A stretch of DNA of 64,000 nucleotides from Rhizophagus clarus. Taxonomy: Eukaryota > Glomeromycota > Glomeromycetes > Glomerales > Glomeraceae. Location of the stretch: positions 62,001 to 126,000 of the forward strand of contig BLAL01000074.1 in the NCBI GenBank assembly GCA_015698045.1. Reading direction: 5' to 3'. The notes beneath the pieces are model-generated. The model did no database searches, had not been told where the DNA came from, and was given only the letters and a program-made list of their open reading frames with translations. How positions within the stretch are numbered: position 1 is the stretch's first letter; each line of letters begins with the position of its first letter. Positions 40,289-51,364 of this stretch are shown one piece after another. Made by a program: the position numbers and the translations under genes.

Positions 40289-40639
40289 TGCTATTTTCCA
40301 AACTTTGTTTAGAGCTCTAATGGCTCAATGATTTAAGGCGAAATTTTGTAAAAATTAATATTAAAGTCATTCAAACAAAATTACGAGGCTGTTTCTTACA
40401 TATAAGATAAAAAACTTACATTTGATAGTGCTTTAGAATTTTTTTCCAATTTTTAAAATTTAAATTGGAATCTTCTCTGAACTGGTTGATGTAAAAAAAA
40501 AATTTCGTAATAATATAGCGTGTACGCGCTATATAACCCTATATACTTTTGGCCAGCACGGCTTGCCATAGACAGTCATCCTAAAAATCATAATGATCAT
40601 TTATTAATAATTTTAACTATTAATAATAATGGTCATATA

Positions 40640-40860
40640 TAAAGTAATAATAAGATAGCTGTGGAAAATAGGTTTCAAGGTGGGGATCACCGTCGTTCGA
40701 TAATATTCTTAATGGACTTTTGCCCTTCTTCAATAAAATTTTGATGATATCGCTGGCTGGTGCGGTGATATGAAATCCAGTTGTCACCACTCACCATACG
40801 AAGTCGTACAATTGGGATAATATTTTTATTAATTCCTTTTACTTATTTATAATAAATAAA
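40640..40860 (-). pseudogene. Coding-like fragment, unassigned
   Basis: Minus strand from about 40825 to about 40690 reads VRLRMVSGDNWISYHRTSQR and then KSIKNIIERR before a TGA, without a start codon. Protein-like composition but no recognised family. Confidence 0.2.
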
Positions 40861-41335
40861 AAAAATATAGTGTAAGATTTTTTATTTTTTTTATAATGAA
40901 CACGTAAAATCTTTAGTACTAAATCAAATCAATATGTATTAAATAATTATTAATTACTTATTAAAAATATAGAGGTATGAGTGTGTGACTATATTTCTTT
41001 ATGATTTAAACATTACCGTTACCAGTTACTCTAGATTCTAGAATAATCAATCGTCGACGTTTAAAGATGACAGATCGTTAAGATGGCATCTCATCTTCGT
41101 CTTCTGAAGAAAACTGTCGTCTCTTATCTTAAAAGGTTTTAATATTCAAAATTAAATATGCTTGTTTAAACAAAGTAATTTCTTTTAATTTAAGGTATTA
41201 AAGTATTGAATTGATGTTGCGTCAAATGTTAAGAATAAGCAATAGTCACAGCACTTTTCGCTGCCTTCTAAATGTAAGAAGTATTAAGGTAAAAGTTTTT
41301 ATTTTGAAAGAATAAAATTTGAATCAAGGTAATAA

Positions 41336-41524
41336 ATGCTTTCATTCTTGAAGAATAAAAATTTTGAATTAAAGGTAATTGTACTTATTGAAAGAATAAA
41401 AAATTTGAAAGCTCAAGAAATAAGAGAATGCATCAAATTCGTTCTTAAAAAGTATTTGAAATTCAAATTAGCACTATCTGATCATACAGTATTTTGCAAT
41501 CCTGTTCCATCAGCACCGGGTTGA
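41336..41524 (+). other. Short Lys-rich ORF, doubtful
   Basis: A 62-codon ORF in which two near-identical segments (the LKNKNFELK region and preceding sequence) arise from a local direct repeat of AAGAATAAAAATTTTGAA-type sequence at about 41307-41410. It ends where the 20-23 bp tandem repeat begins. Probably not a gene. Confidence 0.15.
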
Positions 41525-41526
41525 CA

Positions 41527-41612
41527 TTTTGTCACCACCGAGCTGACTATTTTTGTCAGCACCGAGCTGATCTTTGTCATCACCGAGCTGATTTTTGTCA
41601 GACCCAGTTCGG
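41527..41612. repeat. Tandem repeat, 4 units of about 20-23 bp
   Basis: The unit is TTTTGTCAGCACCGAGCTGA, with variants GTCACCACC, GTCATCACC, and a more diverged last copy (GTCAGACCCAGTTCGGAT). It is notably GC-richer than the surroundings. The repeated GAGCTGA/TCAGCTC sequence can pair between copies. Confidence 0.8.
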
Positions 41613-41980
41613 ATCATTTATCTGACAAAAGATCTGCCCAGCGCTAACCTTTTTGTCGGTGGAACCGATGACCATCCTCATCTCAATGAGGCGATCTAAT
41701 GAATATAAAATCATGGAATTCCGATACTGAAATATCTTTAAATATCCGTATAATATTGATCGCTCTCTGTAGTTATATTTTCTAATTGTATAATAACATA
41801 TGTACTATAATTGTATTACGAATTATTTAATTGTAGTAATTGATTAGCTTTAAAAAAATTTTAGTTTTAAGTTTAATCATATACGTTCATATACTGTGCG
41901 TAGTTACATGATGTCACTCCTACTGTCCTACACTTCGCTCCGAACAATAATTTTCTTTAAAGTTTTATGTTTAGTATATA

Positions 41981-42108
41981 TTTTTACGTAGAGTAGCGAT
42001 CCGGATAATCTGACACGGATGATAAACTTTAAATATATCCGCTATCCGCCATCGGATCGGATAATGAGCGGATAATCCGGATAATCGGATCGCTACTCTA
42101 TTTTTACG
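41981..42108. mobile_element. 112-bp MITE with 15-bp perfect TIRs and 8-bp TSD
   Basis: The element is 41989-42100. Both ends are TAGAGTAGCGATCCG in inverted orientation, perfect over 15 bp. The flanking direct repeat TTTTTACG is perfect at 41981-41988 and 42101-42108. The interior is built of ATCCGGATAATC-type submotifs, so most of the element could fold on itself. No coding capacity. The 8-bp duplication fits mobilisation by an hAT transposase. Confidence 0.92.
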
Positions 42109-42396
42109 TGCACTTTTTAATTTAAAATGCGATATATTTTATAAAGTTGATCAAATAATATGAATTCCCTACGGCTTCGGAGTTCGGATACTCCGACGGT
42201 TCCTAGAAATAAATCCGAAATCTGAAAATCGGCACCTGCGTGTTGCATAAATAATATTACACAGATAACTATATACAGTATATCCTATCAAAAACGTTTA
42301 TTGTAGCGTTCATTTCACAACATGTAAATAAATAAATAAATAAATATTAAAGACGTTTACCTTGTTGTTTAAGAATTTCAAGATAGTTCTTCAGTA

Positions 42397-42418
42397 ATGG
42401 CCCAAAGCAATAAAAAAG
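42397..42418 (+). CDS. Candidate first exon of the coiled-coil gene
   Basis: ATG followed by six more codons and one extra base (MAQSNKK plus G), then GTAAAAG, a possible donor. It leaves one base of a split codon, the same phase needed by the acceptor of the long coiled-coil exon (47880). It lies immediately before the first repeat unit of the 42.5-47.8 kb array. The evidence is positional and by phase only; a weak donor and shortness keep confidence modest. Confidence 0.4.
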
Positions 42419-42429
42419 GTAAAAGTATA

Positions 42430-45400
42430 CAACATAGACAGCCTATAAGGCTGTAAATTATAAGTTTCTTAATCTTCGAATTTGTATTTGTATTAGTATA
42501 AATATTTACATATAATTTTAAACTAACTGTATTCTTAATAATTAACTATCTTAGCTCGTAAGTTATATTATCTTGTTATTTAAATAGTAATGGTTGAATT
42601 ATTTCTATTATATTTCATATAACTGAATAATTTATTTAATTATTAACAATATAATAGTTGGTAAGTTATTTAGTTCTACATAATATTTACATATAATTTA
42701 AACTAACTAAATTCTTTATTTAAAAAATTATTTTAGCTTGTAAGTTATTTATTTAATTCTAATACATATAATTTTAACTAACTAAATTCTTTATTTAAAT
42801 AATTATTTAACAATATAGCGAGTAAGTTATTTATTTAATTCTATTACTTCGTATTTATATAATATCGACATATAATTTAAACCAACTAAATTCTTTATTT
42901 AAAAAATTATTTAATAATAGCTCGTAAGTTATTTGTTTATTAATTATTTTATTACATGTTTATATAATATTTATATATAATTTTAACTAATAGATGATTT
43001 TTTTATTTAAAATTATTTGGTAATTTATTTTAGTTTGTAAGTCGTATTCTATTATTATATTTACACATTTATATAATATTTATATATAATTTAAACTAAA
43101 TAAATTCTTTATTTTAATAATATCTGATATAGCTCGTAAGTTATTTATTTAATTCTATTACTGCAAATTTATATGATATTTTACTTATAATTTAAACTAA
43201 CTAAATTCTTTATTTAAAAAATTATTTAATAATATAGCGAGTAAGTTATTTATTTAATTTTATTATTACATATTTATATGATTTTATATATAATTTAAAC
43301 TTTATTTAAAAAAATTATTTGTTAATATATTTTAGACGGTAAGTCATATTCTATTATTATATATTTATATAATACTTACATATAATTAAACTAATTAAAT
43401 TCTTTAAAAATTATTTAATAATATAGCGAGTAAGTTTTTTATTTAATTTTTTTTATTATATATTTATATAATATTTACATAATTTAAACTAATTAATTCT
43501 TTATTTAAAAAATTATTAATAATAGCTCGTAAGTTATTTATTTAATTATATTATTTTATATTTATATAATATTTTACATATAATTTAAACTAATTAAATT
43601 CTTTATTTAAATAATTATTTAATAATATAGCTTGTATTTAATATTTTAATTCTATTATTAAATATTTACATATAATTTAAACTAACCAATTTCTTTGTTT
43701 AAAAAATTATTTGGTAATTTATTTAGTTAGTAAGTCATATTCTATTATTACATATTTATATAATATTTACATATAATTTAAACTAACTAATTCTTATTTA
43801 AAAATTATTTAATAATATAGTTCGTAAGTTATTTATTTAATATTTAATTCTATCATTACATATTTATATAATATTTACATATAATTTAAACTAAATAAAT
43901 TTTTATTTAAAAAATTATTTAATAATATAGCAAGTAAGTTTTTATTTAATTTTATTATTACACATTTATACAATATTTACATATAATTTAAACTAAATAA
44001 ATTTTTTATATTTAATAATATCTGATTAGCTCGTAAGTTATTTATTTAATTCTATTACTACAAATTTATATGATATTTACTAATTAAATTCTTTATTTAA
44101 AAAATTATTTAATAATATAGCAAGTAAGTTATTTATTTAATTTTATTATTACACATTTATACAATATTTACATATAATTTAAACTAAATAAATTTTTTAT
44201 ATTTAATAATATCTGATTAGCTCGTAAGTTATTTATTTAATTCTATTACTACAAATTTATATGATATTTACTAATTAAATTCTTTATTTAAAAAATTATT
44301 TAATAATATAGCAAGTAAGTTATTTATTTAATTTTATTATTACACATTTATATGATTTTATATAAACTAATTAAATTATTTATTTAAAAATTATTTGTTA
44401 GATGGTAAGTTATATTCTATTATTATATGCTTATAAAACTTACATATAATTTAAACTAATTAAATTCTTTAAAAATTATTTAATAATATAGCGAGTAAGT
44501 TTTTTATTTAATTTTATTATTATATATTTATATAGTATTTACATAATTTAAACTAATTAATTCTTTATTTAAAAAATTATTAATAATAGCGAGTAAGTTA
44601 TTTATTTAATTATATTATTTTATATTTATATAATATTTTACATATAATTTAAACTAATTAAATTCTTTATTTAAATAATTATTTAATAATATAGCATGTA
44701 TTTAATATTTTAATTCTATTATTAAATATTTACATATAATTTAAACTAACCAATTTCTTTGTTTAAAAAATTATTTGGTAATTTATTTTAGTTGGTAAGT
44801 CATATTCTATTATTACATATTTATATAATATTTATATATATTTAAACAAACTAATTTCTTTATTTAAAAAATTATTTAATAATTTATTTAGTTGGTAAGT
44901 TATATTCTATTATTACATATTTATATAACATTATCATATAATTTAAACTAATTAATTCTTTATTTAAAAAATTATTTGGTAATTTATTTTAGATGGTGAG
45001 TCGTATTCTATTATTATATATTATATCTAGTTTAGACTAACTGAATTATTTATTTAAAAAATTATTTGGTAATTTATTTTAGATGGTAAGTCGTATTCTA
45101 TTATTGTATATTATCATTTACATATAATTTAAACTAACTAAATTCTTTATTTAAAAATTATTTGGTAATTTATTTTAGATGGTAAGTTGTATTCTATTAT
45201 TACATATTTGTAATAATTTAAACTAACTAAATTCTTTATTTAAAAAATTATTTGGTAATTTATTTTAGATGGTAAGTCGTATTCTATTATTACATATTTA
45301 CTGTATATAATATTTACATATAATTTAAACTAACTAATTTCTTTATTTAAAAAATTATTTGGTAATTTATTTAGATTGTAAGTTATTAGTTGTTTATTTA

Positions 45401-47879
45401 ATTCTATTATTACATATTTATATAATATTTACATATAATTTAAACTAACTAATTTCTTTATTTAAAAAATTATTTGGTAATTTATTTTAGATCGTAAGTC
45501 GTATTCTATTATTACATATTTACTGTATATAATATTTACATATAATTTAAACTAACTAATTTCTTTATTTAAAAAATTATTTGGTAATATAGGGAGTAAG
45601 TTATTTATTTAATTCTATTATTACGTATTTATATAATATTTACATATAATTTAAACTAACTAATTTCTTTATTTAAAAAATTATTTGGTAATATAGGGAG
45701 TAAGTTATTTATTTAATTCTATTATTACGTATTTATATAATATTTACATATAATTTAAACTAACTAATTTCTTTATTTAAAAAATTATTTGGTAATATAG
45801 GGAGTAAGTTATTTATTTAATTCTATTATTACGTATTTATATAATATTTACATATAATTTAAACTAACTAATTTCTTTATTTAAAAAATTATTTGGTAAT
45901 TTATTTAGATTGTAAGTTATTAGTTGTTTATTTAATTCTATTATTACATATTTATATAATATTTACATATAATTTAAACTAACTAATTTCTTTATTTAAA
46001 AAATTATTTGGTAATATAGGGAGTAAGTTATTTATTTAATTCTATTATTACGTATTTATATAATATTTACATATAATTTAAACTAACTAATTTCTTTATT
46101 TAAAAAATTATTTGGTAATTTATTTAGATTGTAAGTTATTAGTTGTTTATTTAATTCTATTATTACATATTTATATAATATTTACATATAATTTAAACTA
46201 ACTAATTTCTTTATTTAAAAAATTATTTGGTAATTTATTTAGATTGTAAGTTATTAGTTGTTTATTTAATTCTATTATTACATATTTATATAATATTTAC
46301 ATATAATTTAAATTAACTAATTTCTTTATTTAAAAAATTATTTGGTAATATAGGGAGTAAGTTATTTATTTAATTCTATTATTACGTATTTATATAATAT
46401 TTACATATAATTTAAACTAACCAATTTCTTTATTTAAAAAATTATTTGGTAATTTATTTAGATTGTAAGTTATTAGTTGTTTATTTAATTCTATTATTAC
46501 ATATTTATATAATATTTACATATAATTTAAATTAACTAATTTCTTTATTTAAAAAATTATTTGGTAATATAGCGGGTAAGTTATTTATTTAATTCTATTA
46601 TTACATATTTATATATATTTATATGTAATTTAAACTAACTAATTTCTTTATTTAAAAAATTATTTGGTAATTTATTTTAGATGGTAAGTCGTATTCTATT
46701 ATTACATATTTATAATAATTTAAACTAACTAAATTCTTTATTTAAAAAATTATTTGGTAATTTATTTTAGATGGTGAGTCGTATTCTATTATTATATATT
46801 ATATCTAGTTTAGACTAACTGAATTATTTATTTAAAAAATTATTTGGTAATTTATTTTAGATGGTAAGTCGTATTCTATTATTGTATATTATCATTTACA
46901 TATAATTTAAACTAACTAAATTCTTTATTTAAAAATTATTTGGTAATTTATTTTAGATGGTAAGTTGTATTCTATTATTACATATTTGTAATAATTTAAA
47001 CTCACTAAATTCTTTATTTAAAAATTATTTGGTAATTTATTTTAGATGGTGAGTCGTATTCTATTATTACATATTTATAATAATTTAAACTAACTAAATT
47101 CTTTATTTAAAAAATTATTTGGTAATTTATTTTAGATGTTAAGTCGTATTCTATTATTACATATTTACTGTATATAATATTTACATATAATTTAAACTAA
47201 CTAATTTCTTTATTTAAAAAATTATTTGGTAATTTATTTAGATTGTATATTTGGTAATATAGGGAGTAAGTTATTTATTTAATTCTATTATTACGTATTT
47301 ATATAATATTTACATATAATTTAAACTAACTAATTTCTTTATTTAAAAAATTATTTGGTAATTTATTTAGATTGTAAGTTATTAGTTGTTTATTTAATTC
47401 TATTATTACATATTTATATAATATTTACATATAATTTAAACTAACTAATTTCTTTATTTAAAAAATTATTTGGTAATTTATTTTAGATGGTAAGTCGTAT
47501 TCTATTATTACATATTTACTTTATATAATATTTACATAACTAATTTCTTTATTTAAAAAATTATTTGGTAATATAGCGAGTAAGTTATTTATTTAATTCT
47601 ATTATTACATATTTATATAATATTTACATAACTAATTTCTTTATTTAAAAAATTATTTGGTAATATAGCGAGTAAGTTATTTATTTAATTCTATTATTAC
47701 ATATTTATATAATATTTACATATAATTTAAACTAACTAATTTCTTTATTTAAAAAATTATTTGGTAATTTATTTTAGATCGTAAGTCGTATTCTATTATT
47801 ACATATTTACTGTATATAATATTTACATATAATTTAAACTAACTAATTTCTTAATTTAAAATATTATTTGAATATTCAG
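42430..47879 (+). repeat. Array of 54 intron-like units, each with a 3-nt candidate microexon
   Basis: Units are about 76-116 bp, one collapsed to 21 bp. In each, an acceptor-like AG is followed by exactly 3 nt and a donor. Start of the triplet in each unit: 42555 CTC, 42658 TTG, 42737 CTT, 42819 CGA, 42921 CTC, 43034 TTT, 43133 CTC, 43238 CGA, 43336 ACG, 43427 CGA, 43526 CTC, 43631 CTT, 43727 TTA, 43821 TTC, 43931 CAA, 44030 CTC, 44121 CAA, 44221 CTC, 44312 CAA, 44402 ATG, 44492 CGA, 44590 CGA, 44695 CAT, 44792 TTG, 44892 TTG, 44993 ATG, 45083 ATG, 45179 ATG, 45269 ATG, 45375 ATT, 45491 ATC, 45593 GGA, 45697 GGA, 45801 GGA, 45909 ATT, 46020 GGA, 46128 ATT, 46243 ATT, 46354 GGA, 46462 ATT, 46573 CGG, 46681 ATG, 46771 ATG, 46861 ATG, 46957 ATG, 47046 ATG, 47136 ATG, 47242 ATT, 47263 GGA, 47371 ATT, 47487 ATG, 47577 CGA, 47669 CGA, 47778 ATC. 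Donor is GTAAGT in 47, GTGAGT at 44993, 46771 and 47046; weaker at 43631, 44695 (GTATTT) and 47242 (GTATAT); lost at 47136 (TTAAGT). Most units carry TTTAAACTAACTAATTTC or a variant about 40 nt before the AG, like a branch site. Confidence 0.95.
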
Positions 47880-49669
47880 ATACTAATAGAGAATCAAATA
47901 TAATTTTAGAAGAATCTCAAGAATCGAAATTTTTTGACAAAGAAGAGGATGCTGACCAAGAATTTTTTAAGTTGAAAAAAATTGCTGAAACTTCTCAAAA
48001 TGAGTTGAAAGAAAAACAAATGGAATTAGTTACTTTACAACAAAAAAATTTTCAATTTGAGCAAGATATTCAAAATTTAAGATTACAAATTAAAGAATTT
48101 ATGGAAAAAGAAAATAATTTACAGACTCAAATTATTCATTTGCAAGTTGAAAAGGAACAAAACAAGTTGGCTAATCAGCAAATACAAGATCAAATTAATC
48201 AAGAAAAAAATAATTTGCAAAATCAATTAATCCAGAAAGAAACCAATATTCAAGAATTAAAATCTCAACAAGATCAATTTAAAAATCAATTAATTCAATT
48301 TCAAAATAATTATAAGCAAATAGAAGATGAAAATCTTAAATTAGAAAAGATTGCTGAAACTTATCTTCAAAATTCTCAAAATGAATTAAAAGAAAATCAT
48401 ATAGAATTAATTGATTTACAACAAAGAAATTTAGAATTAGTTAATTTAAATTCTCAATTTGAGCAAGATAATCAAAAGCTAAAGCTTAATATAGCTATAC
48501 AAATTAAAGAATTTGCAGAAAAAGAAAATACTTTACAAACCCAAATTATTTATTTGCAAAATGAAATTTATGAAAAGCAAGCCTTAGCCAGCAGCCTAAC
48601 AGAACAATTAGAACAAAATAAACTGATTAATCAAAATATACAAACTCAAATTGATCATTTAGAACAAGAAAAAATTAATTTGCAAGAAAAATTAATTCAA
48701 ACAGAGACCAATATTCAAAATTTAAAATCTCAGCAAGAAATCTTAATTGAACAAAAAGAGCAATTAGAAATTGAATTAAATCAATCTCAAGATAATTGTG
48801 AACAGATAGAACAAAGAAGAATCGAATTACAACATATAGTTAGAGGTCTCTCAGCAGAGCAAAAGGTTGATGCCAAACTGAAAGTCAAATTAATTAAGTT
48901 GAAAAATGATATTAATCAATTGGAGCAAAAATTAAATTATGAAAAACAAATCAAAGAGCAATTAGTTCAGGCTTTACAGATTAAAGAAGATAAAATAAAT
49001 GAATTAGAACAAAATCTAATTAATCTTGATAATGAGCGTATTAAGAAGTTAAAATATAAAAAAAATGAATTGAGCGAAATTAAAAAGGAATTAATAAATA
49101 AACTATCTAGTAGAGAAACTACCAAAGAGGTTCATAAGGAAAAAGAAGCTAAAGAAAAAGAGTTGAATGAGCTTAAAAATGAATTATCAAGAACTGATGC
49201 TAATAGGAAAAAACGGGTTCTTAACCAAGTTAATAAATTTATGGAATCCAAAGATGATTTCCTAACTTTACGAGAAGAAGCTATCAAAAAATTACAAGAT
49301 TGTTATAACCGTCTAAAAAGCTCTACTACAAATCAAGGAGATAAATATACTAAAGAATTTCAAAATAATCTTGTAAAATATAATAATGGATTATTAAAAC
49401 TGAACAAAAGTTATAATTTCTTAGTGAATATTATTCAAAAAAATAAGGAGTTGGAAGTTGCTTTTAAGATTAATGATATTCTTAAGCTGGATTCTTTTAA
49501 TAGTGATAGGTACAATATTTTTAAATTTGCTACTAATTCTCAGGAAGGAGTTAGAACCAAATTAAGTTCAAGTATGATGGCAAAAGATATAAATTCATTA
49601 AGAAAAAATTTGGATGAATTAAAAACAGAATTAAAACAAGAAAGAAAAGAATTAAAAGATTTAGAATAG
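47880..49669 (+). CDS. Long coiled-coil protein (main exon, 595 codons plus a split codon)
   Basis: The open frame extends upstream of any Met to just after TATTCAG (AG at 47878-47879), so the exon most likely begins at 47880 by splicing; in-frame residues start TNRESNIILEESQESK. Residues to about 30 are acidic; the rest to about 420 is Gln/Lys/Glu/Leu-rich heptad coiled coil with two internal related blocks, both ending in an ETNIQ-x-LKSQQ motif (about 48240-48270 and about 48705-48735). The last 170 residues (from KFMESKDDFLTLREE) are less repetitive and may form a separate helical domain, finishing with a Lys/Glu coiled coil and TAG. No ATG supports a start within the exon before about 48020. 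Likely a structural or scaffold protein; not assigned to a family. Intact over its full length, unlike most neighbours. Confidence 0.88.
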
Positions 49670-50549
49670 ATTAGAACGATAAGTGTGACAATAAGATTTA
49701 TATACATATATCTATATATTTTTATTATGTTTCTATATTTTCTTTTAACATTTATCGAAGGTTTAATAAAGAAACAAATGACAAAGGAAGAATTCTTTAT
49801 AATTTTGTTTAAATAACCATTTAATTTATATGATCTTGTATTTTAAATTAAACGGTATACAATATATAAATCGTTTTATTGATATACCGCCGTAAATAAT
49901 ATGATAAATGAAAATATACACAATGGAATGATACCATAACTTTTTAATAGAGGATTAATTAAGATCCTTTTAATTAGTTTTTGACGCTTATGCAAAAAGT
50001 ATTTAGCCATACTATTTATGGACTTTATCTATTTTAAAAAAATTTAATATAATATGACAAGGTAAGTTTTGGTAGATATAGTGTAGTTAATATCAGTTAT
50101 TTGCTAAGAATGCAATGATGTTTTTAACCATCATCTTTGTATTTGCAATTTTTGCCGCATATGAAAAATACTCCTAATTATGTATTTATCAATGAGCCGA
50201 CGAGATTTTTTAATAAATATTGTTCATAGTTAACGTATTTATATTGTGTTAAGGTTCATAATTTAAAGATAAATATAAACTATACAGCTGATAGCTACGT
50301 ATTATTTATTGCTTTTCTCTTTGCTAAATTTTAAAGTGATTTTATAACAGAATTAAATGCTTTTTATTTTGCGTAAATAAAGAAATTCCTATTCTATTAT
50401 ATTTAAAGAAAGTTTTTTTTTACAATACAAATCTTATAAAAAAAATGTTTCTTTAAATTAATATATGATTTATAAACTGAATAAAATACTTTTGATATTG
50501 TATAAAAAAAAATTTTGCATAGGGCAAAGTTCTTTACAAACTATAAGTT
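49670..50549. other. Intergenic, between converging genes
   Basis: No ORF of note. AATAAAG at about 49766 could be the poly-A signal of the coiled-coil gene. Confidence 0.4.
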
Positions 50550-51331
50550 CTAGTCTCTTTTCAATAATTCCATAATATTTTCCATTCGTTGTTTAAATTC
50601 AGCATTTTGTTTTGTATGCTCATTTTTTATTTGTTGTTTAAGCTCAACATTTTGTTTTGTAAGTTTTTTTATTTGTTGTTTAAGCTCGACATTTTGTTTT
50701 GTAAACTCTTCTTTCGTTTGTTCTACTTGCTTCTCTAGTTTGTTAAGTTCTTGTGCAATTTCTTTTGTTTGCTTTTTATTATTATCAGTAAGTACCACCA
50801 ACTCTCTCAATTTCTTACTGATAACTGGAGGATAATTAAACACAGTCTGTTCGTTATCAATTGCATTAATTAATTTACGAATCTCAGTAATAGGTATATC
50901 ATAATAACTTAAAATAGTTAAAATATGTTAATAAGAATTTACGAAAAATAACATTAGCAGATTATATACGGTATATTTAAAACTTACATCCAATCCGGAA
51001 ACCATTTCTTATTATTACGTTGTCGTGGTAGCATATAAAATAATTCAATCTCCATAATAATCTTTAAAAATAAAATGTCAGTAAAATAAAATTGATATAA
51101 TCGCCAATGTAAAAAAAAAGATTACCTTTGCTTTTTGAAGTAAAAATTCTTCTTTTTTGTTATAATCATCAATTGCTATGTTGAGTAATCCAATAAATAA
51201 ATTCATAAGGTAGATTACTGTAAAAAATGTAAAGGTGACTAATAAGATGGTCATAACAGAGTGTTCACGATAAGTAAATGATGATAAAGATCCGGAATCA
51301 CCTACAATTATATGAAAAAGTTAGTAAAATA

Positions 51332-51364
<33 letters not shown>

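Noticed and set aside
42430-47879. Reading the array as a plain AT-rich satellite, centromere repeat or CRISPR-like array
   Set aside because: Unit length varies from 76 to 116 bp, there are no unique spacers, and the only invariant features are splice-signal-like. A plain satellite does not explain variable triplets between fixed AG and GTAAGT.
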